Below, piece after piece: positions 27,436 to 34,234 of a stretch of DNA of 64,000 bases. Under the pieces are notes generated by a model that saw only the letters and a list, made by a program, of their open reading frames with translations, was not told where the DNA came from and did not search any database. Every line of letters begins with the position of its first letter. The first letter of the stretch is position 1. The position numbers and the translations under genes were made by a program. Origin of the DNA: Burkholderiales bacterium 8X (GTDB taxonomy: Bacteria; Pseudomonadota; Gammaproteobacteria; Burkholderiales; Burkholderiaceae_C); contig LR732703.1 of NCBI GenBank assembly GCA_902506565.1, positions 4,016,709 through 4,080,708 on the forward strand, given 5' to 3'.

Positions 27436-28866
27436 ATGCACATTCATATCCTCGGCATCTGCGGCACCTTCATGGGTGGCCTGGCCGCCCTCGCGCGCGA
27501 GGCCGGGCACCGGGTGACTGGCTGCGACGCCGGCGTCTACCCGCCGATGAGCGATCAGCTTCGAAACCTCGGCATCGAACTCATCGAAGGCTTCGGCGCC
27601 GACCAGCTCGGGTTGCACCCGGACATCTTCGTCATCGGCAACGTGGTCTCCCGGGCCCGGCTGGCGGACGGCAGCCCGAAATTCCCGCTGATGGAAGCCA
27701 TCCTCGACGCCGGCGCCGCGTACACGAGCGGTCCGGCGTGGCTGGCCGAGCACGTGTTGCAAGGCCGTCATGTGCTGGCCGTGGCAGGCACCCACGGCAA
27801 GACCACCACCACCTCGATGCTGGCCTGGATCCTCGAGTGCGCCGGCCTTGCGCCGGGCTTCCTGATCGGCGGGGTGCCGCTGGATTTCGGCGTGTCGGCC
27901 CGGCTCGGCGGCGAAGTGGCCGGCCGCCGACTCTTCGTGATCGAGGCCGACGAGTACGACACCGCCTTCTTCGACAAACGCAGCAAGTTCGTGCATTACC
28001 GGCCCCGCACCGCGATCCTGAACAACCTGGAGTTCGATCACGCGGACATCTTCGACGACCTGGCCGCCATCGAGCGTCAGTTCCATCACCTGGTGCGCAC
28101 GGTGCCTTCGTCCGGCCGGCTCGTGGTCAACGCCGGCGAAGAAAGCCTGGAGCGCGTGCTGGCGCAAGGCTGCTGGAGCGAAGTCGCTCGTTTCGGCGCC
28201 AGCTCGGACTGGCAGGCGCGCGGCAGCCACGACGCCTTCGACGTGGTTCGGCGCGGCGAGACGGTTGGCCGGGTCGAGTGGGGCTTGTCCGGTGAACACA
28301 ACCAGGCCAACGCGCTCGCGGCCATCGCGGCCGCCGACCACGTGGGCGTGCCGGCCGACGAGGCCGCGGCGAGCCTGGCGCGCTTTCGCAATGTCCGGCG
28401 CCGTATGGAGCTGCGCGGAAGCGTCGACCAGGGCGGCGGAACGACCGAGGTCTACGACGACTTCGCCCATCATCCGACCGCGATCCGCACCACCCTGGAC
28501 GGCCTTCGCAACAAGCTGGATTCGAGCGGGCGCGGAGCCGAGCGCATCCTGGCGGCATTCGAGCCGCGCAGCAACACGATGAAGCTCGGCACCATGGCGG
28601 CGCAGCTTCCCTGGAGCCTGGCCTCGGCTGACCTTTCGTTCTGCCACACCGGCGGGCTCGACTGGGATGCGGCGGCGGCCCTCGCACCGCTCGGCGATCG
28701 GGCCCGGACCGGCTCGTCGATCGATGGCCTGGTCGCGCAGATCGTGCAAGCAGCGCGGCCCGGCGATCACATCGTCTGCATGAGCAATGGCGGCTTCGGC
28801 GGCATCCACGGCAAGCTGCTCGAAGCGCTGCGCCAGCGCCAGGATGCCCGCGTGGCATCCACCTGA
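27436..28866 (+). CDS. mpl: UDP-N-acetylmuramate:L-alanyl-gamma-D-glutamyl-meso-DAP ligase Mpl
   Basis: Mur-ligase family enzyme of 476 residues that reattaches recycled murein tripeptide to UDP-MurNAc. An N-terminal Rossmann start (HIHILGICGTFMGGLAALAREAGH) precedes P-loop [13 protein letters not shown] near residue 117, the EADEYDTAFFDKRSKF motif diagnostic of Mpl, LEFDHADIF, and the C-terminal ligase domain with YDDFAHHPTA. It functions in the same pathway as AmpD encoded at 14691-15353. The following cupin gene begins 12 bp downstream. Confidence 0.96.
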   Translation: MHIHILGICGTFMGGLAALAREAGHRVTGCDAGVYPPMSDQLRNLGIELIEGFGADQLGLHPDIFVIGNVVSRARLADGSPKFPLMEAILDAGAAYTSGPAWLAEHVLQGRHVLAVAGTHGKTTTTSMLAWILECAGLAPGFLIGGVPLDFGVSARLGGEVAGRRLFVIEADEYDTAFFDKRSKFVHYRPRTAILNNLEFDHADIFDDLAAIERQFHHLVRTVPSSGRLVVNAGEESLERVLAQGCWSEVARFGASSDWQARGSHDAFDVVRRGETVGRVEWGLSGEHNQANALAAIAAADHVGVPADEAAASLARFRNVRRRMELRGSVDQGGGTTEVYDDFAHHPTAIRTTLDGLRNKLDSSGRGAERILAAFEPRSNTMKLGTMAAQLPWSLASADLSFCHTGGLDWDAAAALAPLGDRARTGSSIDGLVAQIVQAARPGDHIVCMSNGGFGGIHGKLLEALRQRQDARVAST

Positions 28867-28878
28867 CCCGGACCGGTG

Positions 28879-29460
28879 ATGCGCGCGCGACGCCTGATCG
28901 ACACGCTCGGCCTGAAGCCGCATCCCGAAGGCGGCTGGTTCGTCGAGACCTTCCGGTCGCCGCTTCGGGTGCAACCGGCGGATGGACGCCCGGCTCGCAG
29001 CGCGCTCACCACCATCTATTACCTGCTGGAAGCGCACCAGTTCTCGCGCTGGCATCGGGTGATGTCGGACGAGGTCTGGATCCACCTCGAAGGCGCGCCG
29101 CTCGCGCTCTGGACCAGCGATGCGGCCTTGCGCACGCCGCCGGCCCATTTGCGCCTCGGGCCGGTCGATCTGCACGGAACACGGCCGCAGCACACGGTTT
29201 CGGCCGGACTGTGGCAGGCCGCGAGGCCCCTGTCGGCAAAAACCGCGGCGGGAACCGAGCCGCGCGCAGCCCCATCGGCGATCCAGCATCAGTCCGAAGC
29301 TTCAGCTGAAGCCGAAGGCGGCCCTGCAGCCGATTTCACGCTCGTCAGCTGCAGCGTCGGCCCGGGCTTCGACTTCAGCGACTTCGCTTTCATGGCCGCC
29401 GAGAGCGAAGAAGCCGCGCTGCTGCGCCACCACTGGCCGGAGCTTGCTGCGCTCATCTGA
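28879..29460 (+). CDS. DUF985-type cupin protein
   Basis: A 193-residue single-domain cupin. LGLKPHPEGGWFVETFRS opens the DUF985 pattern. ALTTIYYLLEAHQFSRWHRVMSDEVWIHLEGAPL carries the first cupin motif with candidate metal or substrate ligands H53 and E59. VSAGLWQAARPL and SCSVGPGFDFSDFAFM are the second half. An Ala/Glu/Ser low-complexity insert (about 117-152) interrupts the domain between those halves and is absent from compact DUF985 proteins I know. The ATG at 28879 is chosen over a GTG at 28876. It is probably co-transcribed with mpl; the substrate is unknown. Confidence 0.8.
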   Translation: MRARRLIDTLGLKPHPEGGWFVETFRSPLRVQPADGRPARSALTTIYYLLEAHQFSRWHRVMSDEVWIHLEGAPLALWTSDAALRTPPAHLRLGPVDLHGTRPQHTVSAGLWQAARPLSAKTAAGTEPRAAPSAIQHQSEASAEAEGGPAADFTLVSCSVGPGFDFSDFAFMAAESEEAALLRHHWPELAALI

Positions 29461-29482
29461 CCGCCACGGCGCGGCATCAGCC

Positions 29483-30604
29483 TCAACCCCTCCGCTGCTT
29501 GACCGCCTGCGACAGCGTGTCCAGCAAGGACAGCGACTCCTCCCAACCGAGGCAGGCATCGGTGATGCTCTTGCCGTACTCGAGCGCGCCGACCGGGTCG
29601 ACGCCGGCGGTGAACTTCTGCGTACCGGGATTGAGGTGGCTCTCGATCATCAAGCCGAAGATGCTGTGGCTGCCGCCGGCGATCTGCGTGCCGATGTCGG
29701 CCGCGACCTCGATCTGTTTCACGTGCTGCTTGCTGCTGTTGGCATGGCTGCAATCGACCATCAGCTTCGGCGGCAGCTTGGCGGCTTCGAGGTCGGCACA
29801 CGCCGCGCGGACGCTCGCCGCGTCGTAGTTCGGCGTCTTGCCGCCACGGAGGATGACGTGGCACTCCGGATTGCCGTTGGTCTGCACGATCGCGACCTGG
29901 CCGTTCTTGTGGACCGACAGGAAGTGATGGCCGCGGGCGGCGGCCTGGATCGCGTCGGTGGCGATGCGGATGTTGCCGTCGGTGCCGTTCTTGAAGCCGA
30001 TCGGCGCCGACAGGCCGGATGCGAGTTCGCGGTGGACCTGGCTTTCGGTGGTGCGGGCGCCGATCGCGCCCCAGGCGATCAGGTCGCCGATGTACTGCGG
30101 CGAAATCACGTCGAGGAATTCGCTGCCCGCCGGCAGCCCGAGACGGTTGATGTCGATCAGCAGTTGACGCGCGATTCGAAGTCCCTCGTCGATCCTGAAG
30201 CTCGCATCGAGGTACGGATCGTTGATGAGCCCTTTCCAGCCGACCGTCGTGCGCGGCTTCTCGAAATAGACCCGCATCACGATCTCCAGCGTGTCGGCAT
30301 GCTGGTCGCGCGCGGCCTTCAGGCGCCGGGCGTATTCGAGTGCCGCCACCGGATCGTGGATCGAGCACGGCCCCATGATGACCAAGAGCCGATCGTCGCT
30401 GCCGGCCATGATGTTCCTGATCTTCTGGCGAGTGGCGGTGATCAGGCTCTCGACCGGCGTTCCGCTGATCGGGAAAAAGCGGATGAGGTGTTCGGGCGGT
30501 GGGAGCACGTTGATGTCCTTGATGCGTTCGTCGTCGGTCCGGCTGGTTTTTTCGACGCTCGCATACCAGCTGTCGCTGGCCGATCCGGTGCTCTTCGGGT
30601 TCAT
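29483..30604 (-). CDS. aroG: 3-deoxy-7-phosphoheptulonate synthase (DAHP synthase, class I AroG type)
   Basis: First enzyme of the shikimate pathway, condensing PEP and erythrose-4-phosphate. The 373 residues show the AroG/AroF/AroH family features: a regulatory N-terminus (RIKDINVLPPPEHLIRFFPI), VIMGPCSIHDP, RVYFEKPRTTVGWKGLINDP, GSEFLDVISPQYIGDLIAWGAIGARTTESQVHRELASGLS, PIGFKNGTDG, and metal-site residues in VDCSHANS and GGSHSIFGLMIESHL. The start is the ATG at 30604 behind AGAAGGA (30612-30618). A frame open back to 30736 only reads through the attenuator and leader. Expression is probably set by the attenuator immediately upstream. Confidence 0.97.
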   Translation of the reverse strand: MNPKSTGSASDSWYASVEKTSRTDDERIKDINVLPPPEHLIRFFPISGTPVESLITATRQKIRNIMAGSDDRLLVIMGPCSIHDPVAALEYARRLKAARDQHADTLEIVMRVYFEKPRTTVGWKGLINDPYLDASFRIDEGLRIARQLLIDINRLGLPAGSEFLDVISPQYIGDLIAWGAIGARTTESQVHRELASGLSAPIGFKNGTDGNIRIATDAIQAAARGHHFLSVHKNGQVAIVQTNGNPECHVILRGGKTPNYDAASVRAACADLEAAKLPPKLMVDCSHANSSKQHVKQIEVAADIGTQIAGGSHSIFGLMIESHLNPGTQKFTAGVDPVGALEYGKSITDACLGWEESLSLLDTLSQAVKQRRG

Positions 30605-30641
30605 CGCTCGATCCTTCTTGGTTAACGTTTGTTCAAGGCAT

Positions 30642-30678
30642 AAAAAAACCGCCGGGGCTTGGGGCACCGGCGGTTTTT
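30642..30678 (-). terminator. Attenuator terminator in the aroG leader
   Basis: On the minus strand AAACCGCCGG pairs with CCGGCGGTTT around an 11-nt loop and is followed by a run of seven T. It ends 37 nt before the aroG ATG, so it lies inside the aroG 5' UTR. The CCGCCGG of its first arm can instead pair with CCGGCGG at 30716-30722 inside the leader ORF, giving an antiterminator. Confidence 0.88.
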
Positions 30679-30696
30679 GGAAGGCTTGTGTGTTGC

Positions 30697-30771
30697 TTAC
30701 GCGCTCGCCTCTCGTCCGCCGGAATTCGGGAACCAAAAGTACGAGAAGTAAAAAACGGCGCGCAGCGACAT
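30697..30771 (-). CDS. Aromatic-rich leader peptide of aroG (attenuation leader)
   Basis: A 24-codon ORF (ATG 30771, TAA 30697-30699) just upstream of the attenuator. Residues 7-14 read FYFSYFWF: four Phe, two Tyr and one Trp in eight positions, followed by P-N-S. This is the hallmark of a ribosome-mediated attenuator sensing charged aromatic tRNAs. A ribosome stalled on these codons would leave CCGGCGG (30716-30722, codons 17-19) free to form the antiterminator. A ribosome that reaches the stop would allow the terminator. No Shine-Dalgarno sequence is visible; an extended -10-like element ends 8 nt upstream. Confidence 0.85.
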   Translation of the reverse strand: MSLRAVFYFSYFWFPNSGGREASA

Positions 30772-30779
30772 AGGGCCGG

Positions 30780-30788
30780 AATGTAGCA
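30780..30788 (-). promoter_or_regulatory. Extended -10-like element before the aroG leader peptide
   Basis: TGCTACATT on the minus strand fits the extended -10 form (TGn plus TACATT, 4 of 6). It ends 8 nt before the leader ATG, in the 50-bp gap after tldD. It could give an aroG transcript starting almost at the leader start codon. Confidence 0.45.
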
Positions 30789-30821
30789 CGGGCTTGGCTG
30801 CCAACATGTTGCGTTCTGGTA

Positions 30822-32282
30822 TCAGGCGGTGCCGCCGACGGTGAGCCCGTCGATGCGCAAGGTCGGCTGGCCGACGCCGACCGGAACGCTCTGCCCTTCC
30901 TTGCCGCAGGTGCCGACGCCGGAATCGAGCGCCATGTCGTTGCCGATCATGCTCACCCGCGTCAATGCATCGGGGCCGTTGCCGACCAGGGTCGCGCCCT
31001 TGACCGGATACTGGATCTTGCCGTTCTCGACCCAGTAGGCCTCGCTCGCCGAGAACACGAACTTGCCGCTCGTGATGTCGACCTGGCCGCCGCCGAAATT
31101 GGTGGCGTACAGGCCCTTCTTGATGCTGGCCACGATCTCCAGCGGATCGCGCTTGCCGCCGAGCATGTAGGTGTTGGTCATGCGCGGCATCGGCACATGG
31201 GCGTAGCTTTCGCGGCGGCCGTTGCCGGTCGGCGCGGTCTTCATCAGGCGGGCATTCAACGAATCCTGGATGTAGCCCTTGAGGATGCCGTCCTCGATCA
31301 GCACGTTGCGCTGGCTCGCGTTGCCCTCGTCGTCGACATTGAGCGATCCGCGCCGGTCGGCGATGGTGCCGTCGTCCAGCACCGTGACGCCCCGCGCCGC
31401 CACCCGTTCGCCGATGCGGCCCGAGAACGCGCTCGAGCCCTTGCGATTGAAGTCGCCTTCCAGGCCGTGGCCGATGGCCTCGTGCAGCAGGATGCCGGGC
31501 CAGCCCGGGCCGAGCACCACCGTCATTTCGCCAGCGGGCGCAGGTCGCGAATCGAGATTGGTCAACGCGCCATGGACCGCCTGGTCGACGTACTTGGCGA
31601 TGTGCTCGTCGTCGAAGTAGTCGAGCCCGAAGCGGCCACCGCCGCCGCCCGAGCCCATTTCGCGGCGCCCGTTCTGCTCGGCAATGACCGTGACCGACAG
31701 GCGCACCAGCGGCCGGACATCCGCGGCCAGGGTGCCGTCGGCTCGCGCGACCAGCACCACGTCGTATTCGCTGGCCAGCCCCGCCATCACCTGGGCGATG
31801 CGCGGATCGCGGGAGCGGGCGAGCTTCTCGACCTTGCCGAGCAGGTCGACCTTGGCCTGGCTGTCGAGGGTGGAAATCGGATCGACGCCGCCGTAGAGCG
31901 AGCGGCTGCCGGCCACCTTGCGGGCCGGCGTCTTGACGCGGGCATTGCGGCCGGCCGACGAGATGGTGCGCACGGTGCGGGCTGCATCGAGGAGCGAGGC
32001 TTCGGAGATGTCGTCCGAATAGGCGAATGCCGTCTTCTCGCCGCTCACGGCCCTCACGCCGACGCCCTGGTCGATGCTGAAGCTGCCGGTCTTGACGATG
32101 CCTTCCTCGAGGCTCCAGCCTTCGCTGCGCGTGTACTGGAAGTACAGGTCCGCATCGTCGACCTTGTGCGCCGTGATCTCGGCCAGCGCGCGGGACAGGT
32201 GCGTTTCGTCGAGGCCGAAGGGCGTGAGCAGGAGCTGCTGCGCCGTGGCGAGGCGCTCGATGGTGGGTTCGCGGGAGATCAT
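30822..32282 (-). CDS. tldD: Metalloprotease TldD
   Basis: Zinc protease subunit of 486 residues that works as a TldD/TldE heterodimer to degrade unfolded peptides; in E. coli it matures microcin B17 and cleaves CcdA. The HExxxH-type zinc motif is H267-E268-A-I-G-H272 in LLHEAIGHGLEGDFNRKGSS. Other family landmarks are SEGWSLEEGIVKTGSFSIDQGVGVRAV at the N-terminus and GTCGKEGQSVPVGVGQPTLRI near the C-terminus. The partner TldE/PmbA is not in this window. It lies 50 bp upstream of the aroG leader on the same strand and 43 bp after rodA. Confidence 0.95.
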   Translation of the reverse strand: MISREPTIERLATAQQLLLTPFGLDETHLSRALAEITAHKVDDADLYFQYTRSEGWSLEEGIVKTGSFSIDQGVGVRAVSGEKTAFAYSDDISEASLLDAARTVRTISSAGRNARVKTPARKVAGSRSLYGGVDPISTLDSQAKVDLLGKVEKLARSRDPRIAQVMAGLASEYDVVLVARADGTLAADVRPLVRLSVTVIAEQNGRREMGSGGGGGRFGLDYFDDEHIAKYVDQAVHGALTNLDSRPAPAGEMTVVLGPGWPGILLHEAIGHGLEGDFNRKGSSAFSGRIGERVAARGVTVLDDGTIADRRGSLNVDDEGNASQRNVLIEDGILKGYIQDSLNARLMKTAPTGNGRRESYAHVPMPRMTNTYMLGGKRDPLEIVASIKKGLYATNFGGGQVDITSGKFVFSASEAYWVENGKIQYPVKGATLVGNGPDALTRVSMIGNDMALDSGVGTCGKEGQSVPVGVGQPTLRIDGLTVGGTA

Positions 32283-32288
32283 CGCGGG

Positions 32289-32294
32289 ATTCTA
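32289..32294 (-). promoter_or_regulatory. -10-like TAGAAT 6 nt before tldD
   Basis: TAGAAT on the minus strand ends 6 nt before the tldD ATG at 32282, with no Shine-Dalgarno sequence and no recognisable -35. Confidence 0.5.
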
Positions 32295-32325
32295 GGACCG
32301 CCCCCCGCCCTGCGCACCCGAAGGG

Positions 32326-33480
32326 TCAGGATTGCATCAGCCGCCGGGCCCGCGAAATCGACATCAGGATGCCGAGCCCCAGCCCGAGCGTGACCATCGC
32401 GGTTCCGCCGTAGCTGATGAAGGGAAGCGGCACGCCGACGACCGGCAGGATGCCGCTCACCATGCCCATGTTCACGAAGGCATAGGTGAAGAAGATCATG
32501 GTCATGGCGCCGGCGAGGAGGCGCGAGAACAAGGTGGGCGCATCCATCGCGATCGCCAGCCCCCGGAAGATGAGGAAGATGAAGGCGCAGATCAGCATCA
32601 GGTTGCCGGTCAGCCCGAATTCCTCGGAATAGGCGGCGAAGATGAAGTCGGTGGTGCGCTCGGGGATGAACTCGAGGTGCGTCTGCGTTCCCTGCATGAA
32701 GCCCTTGCCGCCGATGCCGCCGGAGCCGATCGCGATCATGCCCTGGATGATGTGGAAGCCCTTGCCGAGCGGATCCTTGCTCGGATCGAGCAGCGTGCAG
32801 ACCCGCTGCTTCTGGTAGTCGTGCAGCACCCGCCAGTCGACCCCGTCGGCGCAGATCTGCGACTCGAAGCCGACGATCAGCGAAACCGCCACCAGGCCGA
32901 GCAACACCGGCGGCACGATCAGCTTCCAGGGAAGGCCGGCAAAGAAGATGACCGACATGCCTGCCGCCAGCACCAGCAAGGACGTGCCGAGGTCGGGCTG
33001 CTTCATGATCAAGCCGACCGGCACCGCCAGCAGCAGCGTCGCAACCACGAAGTCGAGCGGCCGCAGTTGCCCCTCGCGGCGCTGGAACCACCAGGCGAGC
33101 ATCAGCGGCATGGCGATCTTCAGGATCTCGCTCGGCTGGATCACCATGCCGACGTTGATCCAGCGCTGCGCGCCCTTCTTGGTGATGCCGAAGAGCGCCA
33201 CCGCCACCAGGAGCCCGACCCCGACCAGGTAGAGCGGAACCGCGAAAGCCATCAGGCGCTGCGGCGGCACCTGCGCCACCACGAACATGATGAAGCCGGC
33301 CAAGAGCATGTTGCGGCCGTGGTCGGTGAAGCGCGAGCCGTGGTCGAAACCGGACGAATACATGGTGACCAGTCCGGCGCCGGCGAGCAGCAGCACGGCG
33401 ATGGCGAGCCAACCGTCGAAGCCCTGGAAGATGGGCGCGATGCGCCGCGCGAGCGAGGGCTGTTGGAACACGGCTGACAT
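32326..33480 (-). CDS. rodA: Rod-shape SEDS glycosyltransferase RodA (MrdB)
   Basis: Polytopic SEDS protein of 384 residues that polymerises lipid II for side-wall growth with PBP2. About ten TM helices are visible. Family signatures include WINVGMVIQPSEILKIAMPLMLAWWF, KQPDLGTSLLV, the periplasmic loop with RVCTLLDPSKDPLGKGFHIIQGMIAIGSGGIGGKGFMQGTQTHLEFIPERTTDFIFAAYSEEFG in pieces, and GVPLPFISYGGTAMVTLGLGLGILMS. The catalytic Asp should lie in the LD/DP loop. It has usual neighbours such as mrdA only elsewhere. Its start has a GATAAT element 8 nt upstream. Confidence 0.96.
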   Translation of the reverse strand: MSAVFQQPSLARRIAPIFQGFDGWLAIAVLLLAGAGLVTMYSSGFDHGSRFTDHGRNMLLAGFIMFVVAQVPPQRLMAFAVPLYLVGVGLLVAVALFGITKKGAQRWINVGMVIQPSEILKIAMPLMLAWWFQRREGQLRPLDFVVATLLLAVPVGLIMKQPDLGTSLLVLAAGMSVIFFAGLPWKLIVPPVLLGLVAVSLIVGFESQICADGVDWRVLHDYQKQRVCTLLDPSKDPLGKGFHIIQGMIAIGSGGIGGKGFMQGTQTHLEFIPERTTDFIFAAYSEEFGLTGNLMLICAFIFLIFRGLAIAMDAPTLFSRLLAGAMTMIFFTYAFVNMGMVSGILPVVGVPLPFISYGGTAMVTLGLGLGILMSISRARRLMQS

Positions 33481-33488
33481 GGGCGCGG

Positions 33489-33494
33489 ATTATC
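33489..33494 (-). promoter_or_regulatory. -10-like GATAAT 8 nt before rodA
   Basis: GATAAT (5 of 6) on the minus strand ends 8 nt before the rodA ATG at 33480. No Shine-Dalgarno sequence lies between. Confidence 0.45.
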
Positions 33495-33565
33495 CCTCGC
33501 ATGGCCGACCGAGGAGGCTGGTGCGGTGCTGCTTTTCGGTGAGAATCGCCAGTGCTCAAGGTCGC

Positions 33566-33571
33566 TATAAA
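33566..33571 (+). promoter_or_regulatory. -10-like TATAAA before yqiA
   Basis: TATAAA (5 of 6) ends 9 nt before the ATG at 33581, in the 100-bp divergent spacer with rodA. No Shine-Dalgarno sequence is seen. Confidence 0.45.
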
Positions 33572-33580
33572 AAACATAGC

Positions 33581-34177
33581 ATGACGCCTCCTCCGACCAC
33601 CCACCTGCTTTACCTCCATGGTTTTCGCTCGTCGCCGCAGTCGACCAAGGCGAAGCAAATGGCCAGCCGCCTCGCCGAGCGTCATCCGGCGGTGAACTTC
33701 TGGTGCCCCCAGTTGCCGCCCTCGCCGCACGACGCCATCGAGATGATCATGCGGGGCATTGCGCGGTGGCCGCGAGACTCGATGGCGGTGGTGGGCTCCT
33801 CGCTCGGCGGCTTCTATGCGACCTACGTCACCGGCATGACCCGCTGCCGCGCCGTCCTGCTGAACCCGGCGGTGCATCCGGCCCGCGACCTGGCGCGGCA
33901 CATCGGCGCGCAGACCCAGTGGCACGATCCGGCCACCCGCTTCTACTTCAGGCCCGAGTACATCGACGAGCTGCACGCGCTCGATGTCGGACCCCTGACC
34001 CGACCCGAGCGGGTGTTGGCGATCATCGCCAAGGGCGACGAGCTGCTCGACTGGCGCGAGATGTCGGCCCGCTACCCCGGCAGCCGCATCGACCTGCGCG
34101 AAGGCGGGGATCATGCGTTGTCGGATTTCGAACACAAGCACCTCGACGAGGTGATCGCCTTTCTCGACCTGGCCTGA
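33581..34177 (+). CDS. YqiA/YcfP-family alpha/beta-hydrolase (esterase)
   Basis: A 198-residue serine esterase. LLYLHGFRSSPQSTKAK is the family N-terminus with the oxyanion HGF. G72-S-S74-L-G is the nucleophile elbow. The catalytic acid is likely in AKGDELLDW and the His in GGDHALSDFE. The compact size and the UPF0227/YqiA pattern (HPA in LLNPAVHPARDL) indicate YqiA, an esterase with short-chain activity in E. coli. It heads a plus-strand run ending at ruvC; the RNase gene follows after 57 bp. Confidence 0.88.
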   Translation: MTPPPTTHLLYLHGFRSSPQSTKAKQMASRLAERHPAVNFWCPQLPPSPHDAIEMIMRGIARWPRDSMAVVGSSLGGFYATYVTGMTRCRAVLLNPAVHPARDLARHIGAQTQWHDPATRFYFRPEYIDELHALDVGPLTRPERVLAIIAKGDELLDWREMSARYPGSRIDLREGGDHALSDFEHKHLDEVIAFLDLA

Positions 34178-34218
34178 CGCACCGGCACGCCGCCCGAGGC
34201 GTTTCCGGACGGCCAGCA

Positions 34219-34227
34219 TGGGAGAAT
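34219..34227 (+). promoter_or_regulatory. Extended -10-like element (or Shine-Dalgarno) before the RNase II gene
   Basis: TGGGAGAAT reads as an extended -10 ending 7 nt before the ATG at 34235. The embedded GGAG could equally act as a Shine-Dalgarno sequence, so this case is ambiguous. Confidence 0.3.
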
Positions 34228-34234
34228 CCGCGCC

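Noticed and set aside
30605-30736. 44-residue N-terminal extension of AroG from an open frame to 30736
   Set aside because: The extension is translated out of the attenuator hairpin and leader peptide region and has no AroG homology; the ATG at 30604 has a Shine-Dalgarno sequence.
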